A DNA stretch of 64,000 bases from Guyanagaster necrorhizus (GCF_019112545.1 NW_025064885.1:509053-573052), one strand, 5' to 3'. Positions 36,444 through 52,240 are shown, counted from the stretch's first letter. A program made the numbers and translations. The notes: generated by a model not told the origin, from the letters alone.

Positions 36444-38063
36444 TTAGTGGACTTCGACTGGGAGTGGAGGGACAAACGAATCGCTCGTAGGGGTGCCTGC
36501 TCTGGACCGCTCTGCAATAGTGGCGGTCGGACCGACGACTGACCCTGTCTGAGACTGGGATAATGTCCGGTCTTCAGATACACCAGATGCAGTAGCGAAG
36601 GTCGTCACAGGTTGATTATCAGGATAATAAGACTTTCGTTTTGACTTGGTAAAGTCATAAACGGTGAACCTGGATCAAAAAGTTACAGATGCGCTCCTAG
36701 AAGAATACTGATACTCACTGCTCTTCTAGCTGTCGTAGCTCTGGTTTCAACTTGTCCAAGTCGGCATTCGCCCTGCGTTTAGTATGCGTCAGGGGTTTCT
36801 CAACCATCAAAAACTCATCCAGTTCGTGTGATACATCAAAGTTTGCGTGTTTCATCTATCAACCTGTTAAACGCTACATATAACGGTAGCGAAAAATACT
36901 CACGTCAGGAACGAACGGAGGTTTCAGGCTTCTCTCCTCCAGAACATCCCAGTCGATGCTGGCGAACCAAGGATGTTGCTGGATATCCTCCATCCCTAAT
37001 CCACTCTTTCTGCATCCGAGACGCGCCGTTACGTCTCGTTCGATAAACTAACAGCCTATTAGAACAAATGAAACAGAATTCAAGTAGTTAACGCACCCCT
37101 TTGAGTGCTTGTATCCCAGCCTGACTACAGACGTTATGCGCGTTTTCTGGGAACCTCAATGTGTCTCTTAGTATCGAATGCCTCATTGTGTCCGCAGTTT
37201 TCCCATCGAACGGCCGCTTGTTGAACAGGAGTTCGTAAGCCGTGATTCCAAGACTCCACCAGTCTATCTCCCATGAATATCCCTTTTTGCCTATAACTTG
37301 AGGGGCCATGTAGGCCATACTCCCAGCAACGCTAGTGTGAAGCCGGCGATCCGAGTAGTGTATGGCGACATTGAAATCTGTGAGATGGGCATGACCATGC
37401 ACGTCTAGCAGGATATTGTCTGGTTTTATGTCGCTGCGAAAGAGATAGGCACACGTATACAAGTGGCGAATGTGAGGAAAACGTACCGGTGGATTATCCG
37501 TTGACGATGAAGATACTCTAGTCCAGACGATAGCTCGGCTATCCAAAACTTGACCACATTCTCCTCCATCCGACCCTTTCTTTCCAAATGAACTGAAATC
37601 GCCGTCAGTGAAGGGGTCCCAGAAGCGGTACATATAGACATACATCGCAGGTCCCCTCCGAGCATAAGGTCAAGAACAAAGAAGCAATTCTCGTCGTCCT
37701 GGAAAGCATAGCGTAGGTTGACGACGAATGCATGATCGATCTGGGAGGGTCACTCTTAGCACAAGGGTTGCTCGACGCAAATCATTCATGCCAACCTCCT
37801 CCAGTAGCCGGCGTTCCTGAATGACATTGGCCACTGCTCTCTGCCTTATACACTGGCTCTTCTCGATGTACTTGAGCGCATACACGACTTTCGTCTTCTT
37901 GTGCTCCACAACACGGACCTGTGCCACCTAAGAGAAGCCGAGAACGTAAAAGAACACGCCGTACCTTGCCAAATGCACCTCTCCCGACTGCACGGTGGAG
38001 GTCGAAGTGATAAAGATTAACCTCGCCGTCGAAGTCGATTGGCTCGGAGAAACAGCAGCCCAT
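36444..38063 (-). CDS. YANK/STK32-type serine/threonine kinase
   Basis: AGC-group kinase of the YANK (STK32) family, about 430 residues. It begins MGCCFSEPIDFDGEVNLYHF; Gly2 with Cys3-Cys4 is a strong N-myristoylation/palmitoylation signal, so membrane attachment is inferred. Catalytic motifs: GRGAFGKV, YALKYIEKSQC, ENCFFVLDLMLGGDLR, HRDIKPDNILLD, DFNVA in place of DFG, YMAPQ in place of APE, and EIDWWSLGITAYELLFNKRP. DFN is typical of the family; APQ is less usual. The tail NFDVSHELDEFLMVEKPL and LEEQFTVYDFT is ordered, then Ser/Thr-rich. Introns near 37740, 37660, 37495-37435 (inside HRD), 37090-37050, 36900 and 36780-36720. The biological role of this family in fungi is poorly known. Confidence 0.88.
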
Positions 38064-38507
38064 CGCATAACGGGGAAAGAGACAGAGGCCAACGAGTGAA
38101 GAATGTGGGCTAATAATCAGGACTTGAAGTATAAGGAACACCTAGAATCTCCTTAGGGTATACTTTGTTTTTGAAATCAATGGCGTCCGGTGACTGAGCG
38201 GTAACCGGCTAACCCCTGTAAACCCCCCACTTCTTCCGCTTTTGAACGCGCCCACAACCCCCTCATCCTTTGTCCCAAAATGTCTTTCTCTTACAAACAA
38301 AATAATTTTAAAAATACGGCGATACATAGCGGAAGTAAAAAAAAAAAAAAGAAAAAACTGCATATCACAGCGTCCTCGCCCAATTCTAGCCCGCTCACTG
38401 GAAAGATATTCATCCTTGACACTAATAGGCGATCGATCGTGGGACTAATGTATCCGCTCCAGGAGAACATGAAGATATGCATGAAGACAAGGCGAGTTAA
38501 CTGTTAC
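38064..38507. other. intergenic region with A-tract
   Basis: Promoter region of the YANK kinase and 3' flank of the RING gene. A 14-base run of A, broken only by a G and followed by more A, lies at about 38338-38357. No ORF with family resemblance. Confidence 0.5.
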
Positions 38508-39831
38508 TCAAGACAGCCGCCTTTTCTTGCGGCGTTCTTCAGCCAGGTGCGCCAGTCGCTCTCTTTTGACCTTCAACGGGGATTGAGCGTAAGATGACGG
38601 GTTTGCACCTTCGTCCGAGTGTTCACCATTCTTACTGATCATATCATCTTCTTCTTCTGTTGTATTCGCATCGTTTAAGGGTGACGACACAGAACTATTC
38701 ACACGGAGGTCAGTAGAATTCCAGAAAGGAACAACAGTTCGTATAGCAACCTTGTTCTATCGTTGATGAAGTCTTCTTGTGCTTCCTCCTCACTCGTTTC
38801 TTCTTCCCCACACTTGTCCATAGCACCCCATGCCTGTGCAACTTCTAGGAGTCGATCCCATCGTTCGGTCTCTGTCATATAAACGATTTCGACATCGTCT
38901 CGCGGGCAAACGCGTCGACATTGCGGACATTGAAGGGTTTCATCTACACCCTTTGAGATCCCTGGCAAGCAGGCATTACAGATGACATGTTCACAGGGTA
39001 GACTAAACTCAGCACTTAGCAGAAGTAAAACGTCGAGGCATGAATCGACGCGCCTAGAACATTTGTTCGCGACAAATACCTCCATGCAGATAGGGCAATC
39101 CTCGGCTTTACCTTCTGCATCGGTAGGGAGGGGGGTAACCAGCATGATATCATTGTGTCTCCTTAAAAGCTAAGAGTTCCGTCAGATCACAAAGAGGCAT
39201 GAAGAGCTATAGGTAATACTTTTCTCATTTTGTGAGGGGAATCACCAGATCTGCTTCCGCTGTCCGAATCATTGAGGAGATCTTTGGCTTCAGCCTTTGC
39301 TTCCCGTGCCCTAAGCTTCGTAGTAAAGCAGATTAAGAGAGCTTGAAAATGCACCATGTTTATTTACCCGTACCGCAGAGATCTTTTGCTTGTCCTTCCT
39401 ACGTCCCTTGCGAGCATGCTTTAGGTCGAATTGGAGTTATTTGCACATATATTCCGGGCTCACCCGTTCTAAGAAACTGACTTTTTCCTCCAACTGCTTA
39501 ATTTGAGAATCCAATCCTGTGAAACGGCCGCGTGGTTTCTTCGGTTGTCCATTCACGCAAGATTGTAGTCGTTCGACCTGGCCCTGCAAATCCTGGTTCA
39601 TTCGTACCAGCTTCTTCAGTTTTCTACGGTACTTCTCGAGACTTCGCTTCAAGGCATTTACATGACACTAGATGCATCTTCAGACAAAGACTCAGTACTG
39701 GTAATGTGCGGGCCACACACCTCAATATCATCGGTATCTTCAAGTTCGCTCGATGACTCGTCGATGTTTTCAACTTTAATCTTGGATGATGCCTCCCTGG
39801 CTTGTGCTCGTGTTCTAAGCCTGAGGGACAT
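38508..39831 (-). CDS. coiled-coil RING-finger protein (probable E3 ligase)
   Basis: Starts MSLRLRTRAQAREASSKIKV. After an acidic stretch and an intron comes a coiled coil (CHVNALKRSLEKYRRKLKKL, QDLQGQVERL, QIKQLEEKVSFLER). A basic patch follows (ARKGRRKDKQK), then the linker LLRRHNDIMLVTPLP. A C3HC4 RING finger comes next: CPICMEVFVANKCSRR joined across a 46-base intron to FSLPCEHVICNACL, then CPQCRRVCP. The tail is acidic with a final basic cluster (AEERRKKRRLS). Six or seven exons all keep phase. RING plus coiled coil suggests a ubiquitin ligase that oligomerises; the substrate is unknown. About 310 residues. The start ATG at 39831 is the first in frame. Confidence 0.78.
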
Positions 39832-40203
39832 GTGCAAGGGTTTTACGGTGATTGCAAGGATTCAGTAGGGACCACGTGGCTCACTGATCGACCAATTCTA
39901 TGCCAGTGGTTTCCTATCGACAGATCCAATACTAGCATGCTACTCTTTGTGATGATTTTTGCAGGATGTTGTTCATAATATTTACATGTGTGCTCCGACT
40001 CTTGGGTACTCCAATAACTCGTGGACTTGCCAAGTATCTCCCTTGACAATGACGCATGTAGAGGCTACCATCATGATAACCTACTATGGTGACATGGGAA
40101 CAAATTCTGGACTGACTAATGTGCTATCATCAATTCCAGCAGCAAAGCAGCGCTATCTACTGGTATGGGAAATCATGCTAGACTCGTACTCGGACCAGGT
40201 GTA
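39832..40203. other. intergenic region between RING gene and GPN2
   Basis: These 372 bases should contain the RING promoter and the GPN2 3' end. Open frames here on both strands are short and unrelated to known families. Confidence 0.5.
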
Positions 40204-41323
40204 CTACTTGGTACCTGTCGCTGGATTCGTGGCCCTCGCTGCCTCGCCTTCTTTCTTCCACATGGCCCTCTCCCATTCGTCCCACTCTTCTTTGGCATCG
40301 ATCCATCGCTCCTGAACATCCTTCACATCGTACCCACCAGCTGAGTTTATAGCACTCGAGAAGAGGGCATATGTGTTCGGTCGAGTAGACGACGGGAGAC
40401 CATGTTGGTCTGGGACGACATCGGGAGGCATTGGCGAGTCAACCGGGGGCACAAAAACATACCCGGTAACGCGGTCAATGGTGCGCGAGAGGTGCGTCAT
40501 AGACGTCTTGTCCTCTACAGCTAAGGTCTCAAAACCGACGAGATTATAGTCTTCAATCAGTGATACGAGGGCCATGTTGAGTGCTGCATAGCGTCGGGGA
40601 GATGAAGCCTCTAGCGCATTGGATAGATACGAGAGGTCTTGCACCTCAGTGTAAAATGACAGATTGAAATCTTCACTAGCATAAGCAAGCAATCCGGGTT
40701 CGCAGCATGACTCACCCAGATCACCGTATTGGGATATCAAATCAATTTTCGAAAGCACATTCACGTGCGGGAGTTCGAGATGAAGCATCGCACGCAAAGA
40801 TAGAAGGAGGACCGAAACGTATTTCGATGCGTCCGTTATATAGTGAGCGTCACATAGGTGAATGGCCGCCAACTGTTTAATATCACGTTTTCTGTAAAAA
40901 AAAAAAACAGCAGCAAAAAGACAAGCATACCCGAAACCCACCCTTGGTCAGCCATTCTATAATTCTCTTCACGCTCTCGTGATTCGTACTCAACTCTACC
41001 TGACCTGGGAGGTCGAAAAGCACATAAGCATCTTTTCCAAGCTCCTTCAGTCGGTCCTCTAGCCAGTCATAGTTGGCTTCGAGATATTCCATACAATAGA
41101 GCATGCCACCGTTGGGGCCCAGTTGATATTCATTCATCACATCCCGCAGAGTAATGAGGGAGGAGATATCGATTGCGCATGGGTATGGAATATTGTCATT
41201 GGCTGGGTCGAGATTGACAATAGATATTGGTCGGCTGAGAGCAGTGAACAATTGGTGCTTTCCGTAGCAGTATGTTGATTTTCCAGACCCTGGAGAGCCA
41301 CAGACAATTTCTCCGAATGGCAT
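40204..41323 (-). CDS. GPN2: GPN-loop GTPase 2
   Basis: GPN GTPases help assemble RNA polymerase II (and III) and import it into the nucleus. The protein starts MPFGEIVCGSPGSGKSTYC (P-loop), then SIVNLDPANDNIPYPCAIDI, the diagnostic Gly-Pro-Asn loop in YQLGPNGGMLYCMEYLE, YVLFDLPGQVEL (switch/G3) and HLCDAHYITDASKYVSVLL. NVLSKIDLI (G4) follows, and the protein ends TNPATGTK. Features of paralogue 2 rather than 1 or 3 include MEYLEANYDWLEDRLKEL. One intron (about 40936-40898), with a 12-T tract before its acceptor, interrupts the gene. About 355 residues. It is divergent from the RecQ helicase across 107 bases. Confidence 0.92.
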
Positions 41324-41430
41324 AGTTAGTGGTAAGGAAGAAACAAATCTGTTGTTTGTTAATAGCCTCTCAGCCAACTTCAATGTGTCACTGTTTTTCT
41401 TCTTGCCCTCCACCATACACTTTTACGCGT

Positions 41431-44600
<3,170 letters not shown>

Positions 44601-44754
44601 TGGTTGATATATGTAACCGTATATAATATAATATGTACTTACTAGTTGTATAAGATGAACATAAGGGAATGGGTATAGACCAATTGACCACCGCGTTTGC
44701 TGTCCAGCGGTCTTTATTAAATGAAAGAGAGAGTGTTATCATTACAAGGTATAT

Positions 44755-47729
44755 TCAGAGACTCATTGCTGACTGCGAAAGCTGGCTTCGTGTGTTTGGC
44801 TTGAGAGCCGACCGAAGGGGTGCCTTAGGAACGAGACGATGCATCACGTCAATACGCACACCATCTTCATTCATCCAGCCCTGACCAGGCTCCGGATATC
44901 CGTCCAGATCAAGGGGGAACTCGTCACCAGGTTCGGGCGCTTTGTACGTGCCAGTATTCGTCCACAGTTGATCCCTGGGGCAAAGGTCAGAGTGAAGACT
45001 AACAAGGGAGAAACATGAAACATACCCTCGTCGATTAAACCATCCCTTCCGACGCTGTTCAGGCCAGATCGGGGAGGGGCATATAAGGTTCTGATTCCAA
45101 CGTACCGACCGTGAGGCACCAGCGTTTGAGGACAACCTGATAGGATTGAAGACCGCGTGAGAAGGTACCTGATCACCATCTGAACGTCTTCGAAATACTG
45201 AAGCACCAGAATCTTTTCGGTCTCTTGGAGAGCCTAAGGATGATGGATCAGGAGCTGGATCTTCACCTTCCGAATAACGCCTGGGTGGTTTCGGTAATGA
45301 ACGCTGCGTCGAAGAAGGATCCTTAGTAGATGAGACACATCCAGTGGGCGAATGTGAAGATCCTGAGGCATCATTCCTTGAGCGACTGGAGGCGGCTTGC
45401 GGCTGTTGTGGGTCTAGGCTGGGGCTAATAGATCTTGAAGGCATGTTTGGCGTCTTAGAAGGAACGACTGCAGGAATGCTCTGATGAGGAGAGACTTCCT
45501 TCGATACAGCACGGTGAGAAAAGCTTAAGGAATCACGACGGGGACGACTCCGCTCAGTTTCAATCCGCGAAGAAGTGACCGGGATAGTTTGAGGCACCCC
45601 ATTCACCAGCTGAATAGCTGGTGCCAGAGAGACAGACCCTCGACGAGGACGATCGCGGTCAATTTGCCATGAAGTCGGGTATGAGGGCCTTGCGACTGCG
45701 GCGGACGTTCCTACACTACCGTTCTTGGGCTCAGTGGACACCTGGGAGACTTGCTCCATATGTCCTGAGCCCTGCGTCGGGTGGCGGGTCTCTGAAGATG
45801 AACGTCGATCATTCGAGGGTCGAGGTAAATCTGGTAAACCCGGTGCACGCCCTGGCTGTGCTGGAGGATCCTGGGTAGGACGAAATGGTCCTTCGGTTCG
45901 GCTAGGTGTCCGCGTTGTCTCCTCTCGTGGAGAACGGCGCTGTTCGTGTGATAAAATATTTGTATCAACCGTACTGATATGGAGAGCTGACGATTGGGAA
46001 GTACCCCCTGGAGCAATTGTGGGCGGAAGAGCCATGTTGGGAACAGATGTAGTCGACCGGTGGGGAGGGGGGGCAGTTGTTTCAGCCGCACGCACAGATA
46101 ATGTTCGCTGAATGCCTACGTTTGTATGTAAGGACGACGTTGGCCGTAAGTTATACGGTGGGGATTGAGAAGATAAATTATCCGGATTGTCAGGCTGAGG
46201 GAAAGACGTCGCTACTTTTGAGGACTCTGGCATGCCTGATGCTGCAACAGCTGCATACGTGCGCTTCTGCCCCAGCACCTCCACCTTCTGTGAACTGTAG
46301 GTGGCGCTACCATTGCATGGCACATCCACGCCGGTCGCATGTGCCGCAGGCGGCGAAACAGTTTCGTTATAGGATAATATTGGTATCCCAGAAAGGTCAT
46401 CACCCGAAGAACCTTCGTGGAGATCTGGGATGCCGTTTCGACTTTGGGGATTGGAGCTCATCTCTGAATCTGGACTCTGACGTCCAGCCGTCTCTGGATG
46501 CGCAAGACCAGGTGGTACAGCCGGACGAGGAAGTTCAATGGAGTTTTGGGGGCTTATGTTTTGCTGCTGTGGGTCGTCCGAAACTACCGCATCGGGAAAA
46601 TAATAGGGCATAAATGCCGTGTTTCTCCTGAATGCAGCATTATAGGACATAGAGGCCGAGGCGACGACATTTTGTAAAGGGGGGTTATCGAGAGCTGAGG
46701 GTAATGGAATGGAACGTTGCGTGTTGGGGGCTGGAAGATCCATTTGTGGTAACGTAGCTGCGCCAAGTGCACATAGACTTCGTGACGTACCAGCAAGACC
46801 GGGAGCAGCCTGAAAGGACAATCTGTAGCTGTCCGCATTATCCGTGGACGTGTACTCCGACTGTGTCATCTGGACAGGTCTGAATGCCTGAGGATACAAA
46901 GTCCGAGAGTTGTATTCAGTATTTCTCCTAGAAATTCGATTGAACTCCTCGTCATCAGATTCCGCAGGTATCTGCACAGAAGTATTGCCTCTGGCAGCCT
47001 CATGAGCACCCTGGTATGTCGAAGTTGTAGAATAAGGTTGAAAAGCAGGCCTTTGATCGCTCGCCTCTCGAGGAAGGGGGACAAGTCGGACGTCGGTTCC
47101 GGTCTGAGACGAATGTCGGTCAGATGCGGCGTTAAACTGAACTCCTGAAGAGGATAGCGCCTTTGCAAGTGCTGGAGCAGGAGCGGGTAGGGGAAGTGAT
47201 AAATTGTGGGAGGATGGACTAGTCAAAGCAGTGTCGGTTGACAATGGAGACGACAAAATGGACGAGGCCGTGGCGAGCGACGCGGTGGATGCGTCATAAT
47301 CAGAATTAGAATAAATATCTGACTTGGCAGAATTTATGGAAGGCTGGTAGATATAGGTACCATTAGTAGAGGCACTTGGATAAATGTAAAAGCTGGACGT
47401 GGCCGTCTGGTGGGGTGGCTGTGTCTCCCCACCGAAAGACGGTGCTTTACCAGCGCCTTTGGGAGGATTGGCAGTTGAATTGAACCAGGACCATGAAGAA
47501 ATCCGATGCTGTTGGCCCTGGTGAACTCCGGAATTTTGAGAAGAAGAACTTCTGTTGAATTTTATGGTACCGGCGCTCTGAAAGGAAGAAAGAGTGGGCG
47601 CTTTGAAAATACTGACGGAGAAGCCCTTGGAAGCCTACACGAGGGGAAATTTAGCGCCGACGGCTGTGAAAGTGACGTTTATACCTTAACTGGACTGGCT
47701 CCGGACTGGCTCCTCCTTGATGCTGACAT
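44755..47729 (-). CDS. unknown Ser/Pro-rich protein with conserved C-terminus
   Basis: I do not recognise a named family. The protein begins MSASRRSQSGASPVK, crosses a 50-base intron (about 47684-47635) and continues through a very long disordered exon of about 870 codons rich in Ser, Pro, Arg and Thr. It contains many RRxS/SPxR sites (RPRRGSVSL, RPRRDSLSF) of the kind basophilic kinases use. The last part is ordered and Trp/Tyr-rich: SRSVRWNQNLICPSPIWPEQ, RRKGWFNRRG, then after an intron (about 45026-44972) DQLWTNTGTYKAPEPGDEF, DGYPEPGQGWMNEDGVRIDV and PLRSALKP. That end is probably the functional domain. The long exon has no ATG near its start, so the upstream exon was needed to find the start. 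Confidence 0.72.
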
Positions 47730-48554
47730 GCTGGACACACTGGTACTGGCTGAAGAGAACATGTCGAATGTGCTCGAAAAAAAAGGTCCTCAGAGAGCAG
47801 TCTATATAGTGTGTCGACCGCCTGTGAATGTCGGCTTCGTGCTTGCGCCACGAGTTGAACTTGCAAGAAAACATGAGGTGCTCGATCAAGTTGAGACTCC
47901 ACCCATTTGTGGGTTTACACGCAGGCAGTATGTGTGATTCCGAAAGCAATGAAGTGCCACGCCGTTTGGCAATTTACAAGGGGGAGGCGTCGGCGTCAAG
48001 CCAGTGATGTGAGGCCCAGATGTGAAGGTTCTCCAGGTAACAAAGGTGCCTTTAAGAACGTGGTTTGCACTCGAATGGTACTGGCTCGGCTAGCAGGCAG
48101 CAAAGAGGGATGAAACAGTAAACTAATGCAACGAAGGCCCCTTCAGGATGAGCTCAAGGCCGTGGCATTGTCATTCCTGGAACAATGTATAACTCAAATA
48201 AACTGCTCACTCGTTTCTTTTGGGAACTTGAAGCTCGCAGCAAAGTGAAGGTCGAAGGTCAAATACATAGGCATTTCATGGGAACAGCGCGGCATCATTT
48301 TGATTCCGGGCCGCTTTCACGTGCCGCGCTAATCAGGGGCTCTCACGTTCGGCATCCTCGTTGAAGCCTCCATTTGCCAATCCTTGTCCATTGTTACATC
48401 TAGCGAGACACGTATAAATCCGACGGCTGAATGCGCTACCTATGGGGTGATACACGCACCTCGCCAAGTACTCTACTACTAAGTATTAAATATTAGAAGG
48501 CTCAATCCAGGGTAATATATCCTTCGAGTTTCTGGGTCCGGTATAAAAAAAAGG
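47730..48554. other. 825-base intergenic region
   Basis: Between the start of the Ser/Pro-rich gene and the 3' end of the amidohydrolase gene. The right end has a short A-run at 48546-48553. The + strand frames at 47506-47937 and 47907-48113 are partly antisense to exon 1 of the neighbour and show no family resemblance. Nothing else is supported. Confidence 0.5.
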
Positions 48555-51500
48555 TCAAGCACCGAACATATCGACTCCCTGGCGCTGAGGAGAAATGACC
48601 GCGATAGCTTTACTCGATAGATCGAATAAGCTACCCCCATCATAAACAACAACGTCTCTGTTGACTTCTCTCACACCAAGTAAGATATCGAGATTTCTCG
48701 AAGCTAACGCCAATACTTCGAGTCTATCCATGGATTTTAGAGCCTGAAAAGCAATCTTTCTTTCATTGAGACTGGTGATGCTCTCGAAAAAAGAAACCCG
48801 GCAATCTCTTACAGATGCAAGGTCAAAACGCATGATTTGCGCCATCTGAGGACCCTTCATTCCCATTCCGACAGTCACTCCATGCTTCAGGAGGGTAGAC
48901 AATGTGGTATCATTCGTTACAGGTGGGCCGGCCAATCTAAAAAACCTTTCAATCAACGGTTACAATACTGAATGGCATTCCGTACATTCTCCGTCCGTCC
49001 CAGGTTGTCGGATATGGTTTCAACGAATTTAAGATAATACCGACACCCGAGTTACCTAAGAGGTCGTTTGTTTTATAAATACCAATGAAAAATACACCCA
49101 CTGATTTCCGGCGCAAGAAGGTGGGCTTCTGTGGCTCCCGAAAACACCATCCTCATTCTAGACCCAATCCTGTCCTCCACTTCACCTTTGAGTAGCAGAA
49201 GTGTAGTCATGATATCAGCATTATTAACGTTGATCACCAATGGCACTTCTCCCTACAGAAGCTATTCAGAAACGAGATTCGAACAGGGCGCGCCGGAGCA
49301 TTTTATTACCTCTGCCGCTCTTTTGAACCACAGACCTATGAGACATCAGTTGATACTGTGCAAGTCGGTGCTGTAGGAAGAACGTACCTGTTTCTGTATC
49401 CGTACTTTCCCAACCAAACAGCAGTCGCCGAAGAGCCGCGACTTGGTCACTGACTCCGACATGATCCTTTCCGACAGTGGGCATAGCTATTGAAATGTGG
49501 AGCGCAGTAACATCCTGTATTACAGCTCCGTATTGCATACTATGAGCCGATCCAGTTCGGAAAGTCGTTGACAGCCCTAAGACGACGCGAGGGTAGGCTC
49601 CTTGTGGTCCGGTCAAATAGGAAGTTGCAGCTGTTACCCCACTACGATATGCTACTCTACGACACCAACATCAAAAAATGTGAAAGCGGATATGAAGGGA
49701 CTCGTACTTGGCATTCCGTGTTCCGAAAGTCAAGGCGTCTGCTGCCCGAGTTATGCCACCAACATCATGAAGAATCTGCGGAATATCGTCCATGAAAGGA
49801 TTGTAAATCGTGTGACCACTTCCTGTGGATGGTTCGGAAGGTATCTCTTCCAGGCCAAGACTTGTACCGTATGCGTGCAGTCCAGGTGATATGGAACCCC
49901 CGTGAAGGTTAATGTAGTCGACTGCGTCATACTCACTAACCAAACACATATCATTGCCTCCGACGCATATAAGGCTCCCGCGTTCAACCACAACTCTGCC
50001 GCGTCCATTCATGTCGGGATCTGTAGGTGAAGGGAAAATCTCCTCAATGTCCCCATTAGAGCGACGCGTCCAAACTTCTTTGACATTGTAGAAGACGATC
50101 TTCCTGTCTTCTTTACGGTTACTCAAAGGGGGGAGTCCATCCCACACTGAAGCGGTAAGTCTTTCCTTATCCCAGTTGGGCGCTGTAGGCATTTTCCGTC
50201 TTTCGGGATTTGCAATATTCATTGCAGGCTTGTAAGCTGGAGAGGGGATTTGAAGGGCACCATCGATCCAAACCATCGCTGCAGTTGCTTCCACCCTCAA
50301 AGGATGTGAGTCCCACATAACGACGTCAGCATCCCATCCTTCTCGTAGTTTGCCGATCCTGTGTGAAAGACCCGCAATCATAGCAGGAACCGATGTGACC
50401 GACGCAAGGGCAAGGTGTGCAGGAAGGCCAAAATGATATGCTTGTTGCGCTTCAAACATAAGATCCCTAGAACTCATAGCCGGCTGTCCAGATTAGTTAG
50501 GTATCTACGCATTGCGCCGGGATACAGATACGCGTACCTGCATCGCAATGGATATGTTGGCTTCAGCCAACGTTCGAGGCGCAAACTCCGACCCTCGGAA
50601 TGATTCACGTTTGGATCTATCAGTGCAATAGTTTCTGGGTTGTTCACAGATTCGGAAGCAGAGGTCAACTGACCTATGTTTAGTCGCGTAAAGAGAGACT
50701 GCTGGCGCTCCTCCCCATCTGTTGGTGTATCAGAGTTGAAATCGCCAGGCGATACCATTGCCGATAACTCACGTTTCGTTCAAAACACCGTTCGTAACAA
50801 GCCAGGCTTCTGAAGCTTGGTGAAAAACAGAGATAGGGAATTGAAATTCGTTTGACAGCTTGAAGCACTTCAATACATGAGTCTCTCTCTAGGCTTGGTG
50901 CTTACCCTAATCATGCTATCGATATCGACAGCTTCGTTACAGTGAACTGAAACCTGCCATCCGAGAGCTGAAGTCAGTGCATTCAAAATCACATCAGGAA
51001 GGTATGGATACCTTCACTTTGCCTCGTAGAACCTCGGTTAACAGTTCCCATTTCACACTCCGTGGAAATTCAGTAGGAAGGGACGCCCATAGACCTGCTT
51101 GAGCATCAGCGCAATATCCATCTTGAACTTTTTTGTGTTGAAGAGCCTCAATATATGCTGATCTCAAGGTCCACATCGTGTCCATGCGAGTCAAGTTGTA
51201 TACTATCAGGTCTTCACCGCAGCCTTGACTAAGAAATGTCACTTGATGAAATACGCTGTCAGAAAATGTTAAAAAACTTACTGAAGATAGCGCCAGGGTA
51301 CATACTTCCCCTCTTGCTTTGTTACATTCCAGAGGTCGGGAAGCTCAATGACCATCGAAGAGGGAGACCGCTTTGAGGTAGGTCGAGTCTTGATCATGAA
51401 TGCCTCACCCGCTATTTAAGATAATAGCAATTATGCAAAATATAACGAGAAACAATGACTACATACCAATAGCGTTCAGATTCCCCGGGATCACCTTCAC

Positions 51501-52240
51501 CGAAGTGACGCCGCCGGCGACTGCAAGCTTGAATCCATCGTCATGGGTGTTCAAAGCGTCGATGCTTCGCAACCAAGGAACTGTCGGTCCTTTTTTTGAG
51601 TTTGCGTCGGATGCGCCTGGCAAGTTAGCGTGATTAATAGAGATGCAATGGATATGATTACTTTCACCTACCCTCGGTCAGCGGAATACTCATGACACCA
51701 AGGTGGGAGTGAAGGTCGACTTCAACGGAAATCAACATCTCGGAAGTGTGAAAAACATGACAAGAGAACTTCACTTAATCCTGGGGTGACCCAAGCCCCA
51801 TTGGCATAGACGACAGATATGTTCGAGTCTCCATAAGTGAGTGAAAGGTTCCCAATGGCTTTTACGATCCCCATATCTAATAGGATATCTGAGCGTGTCA
51901 AAACCACCTTTTCACCATCCGAGATTTCTCCCGTGAAGATCGTTGCATTCTTGATCAAAGTCGCATTAGTTCCTGGCTCGTACCTATCAGATGTATCTCG
52001 AGTGATAAAGTCTGACTCTACGACTCCCGGAACACTTTCTAGACTTGCGCATATCGACAGAATATTCCCTTGTTGCTTAGCAGACCAGAAGAGAGAGTCA
52101 TGGTGTTTCGGCGACGCGAAGAAGCCAACATTGCTGACAAAAAGTCGTAGAGCGATTGTAGCAATACAAAAGGCCCAAAGGTGGGGAGAAGAAAAAGAAA
52201 CCCAGGAGCGATTTGCGATGCTCTCTCGATTCTCAGACAT
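48555..52240 (-). CDS. membrane-anchored tandem amidohydrolase
   Basis: Large protein, about 950 residues in 12 or more exons. The N-terminus (MSENRESIANRSW then LWAFCIATIALRLFV) has one predicted transmembrane segment, so a type II membrane protein with an extracytosolic enzyme is inferred. Two amidohydrolase units follow. The first has a beta-sandwich lead-in (TNATLIKNATIFTGE), then VDLHSHLG (H-x-H metal site), TSVKVIPGNLNAIG-like sequence and VSVHCNEAVDID. It ends with an adenine-deaminase-like tail (LREGWDADVVMWDSHPL). The second starts ERGSLICVGG and GGSISPGLHAYGTSLGLEEI, where the second His of H-x-H is Tyr, and ends DVVVYDGGSLFDL-type. Probable substrates are N-acyl or cyclic amides; none can be named. 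Possibly extracellular peptide or nucleobase degradation. Confidence 0.8.

Noticed and set aside
38338..38357. A-tract as a retroposed poly(A) tail
   Set aside because: No flanking target-site duplication or gene copy upstream; a simple homopolymer run fits better.
45621..46613. Three + strand ORFs up to 178 codons
   Set aside because: Antisense to the long disordered exon of the Ser/Pro-rich gene; no conserved motifs.
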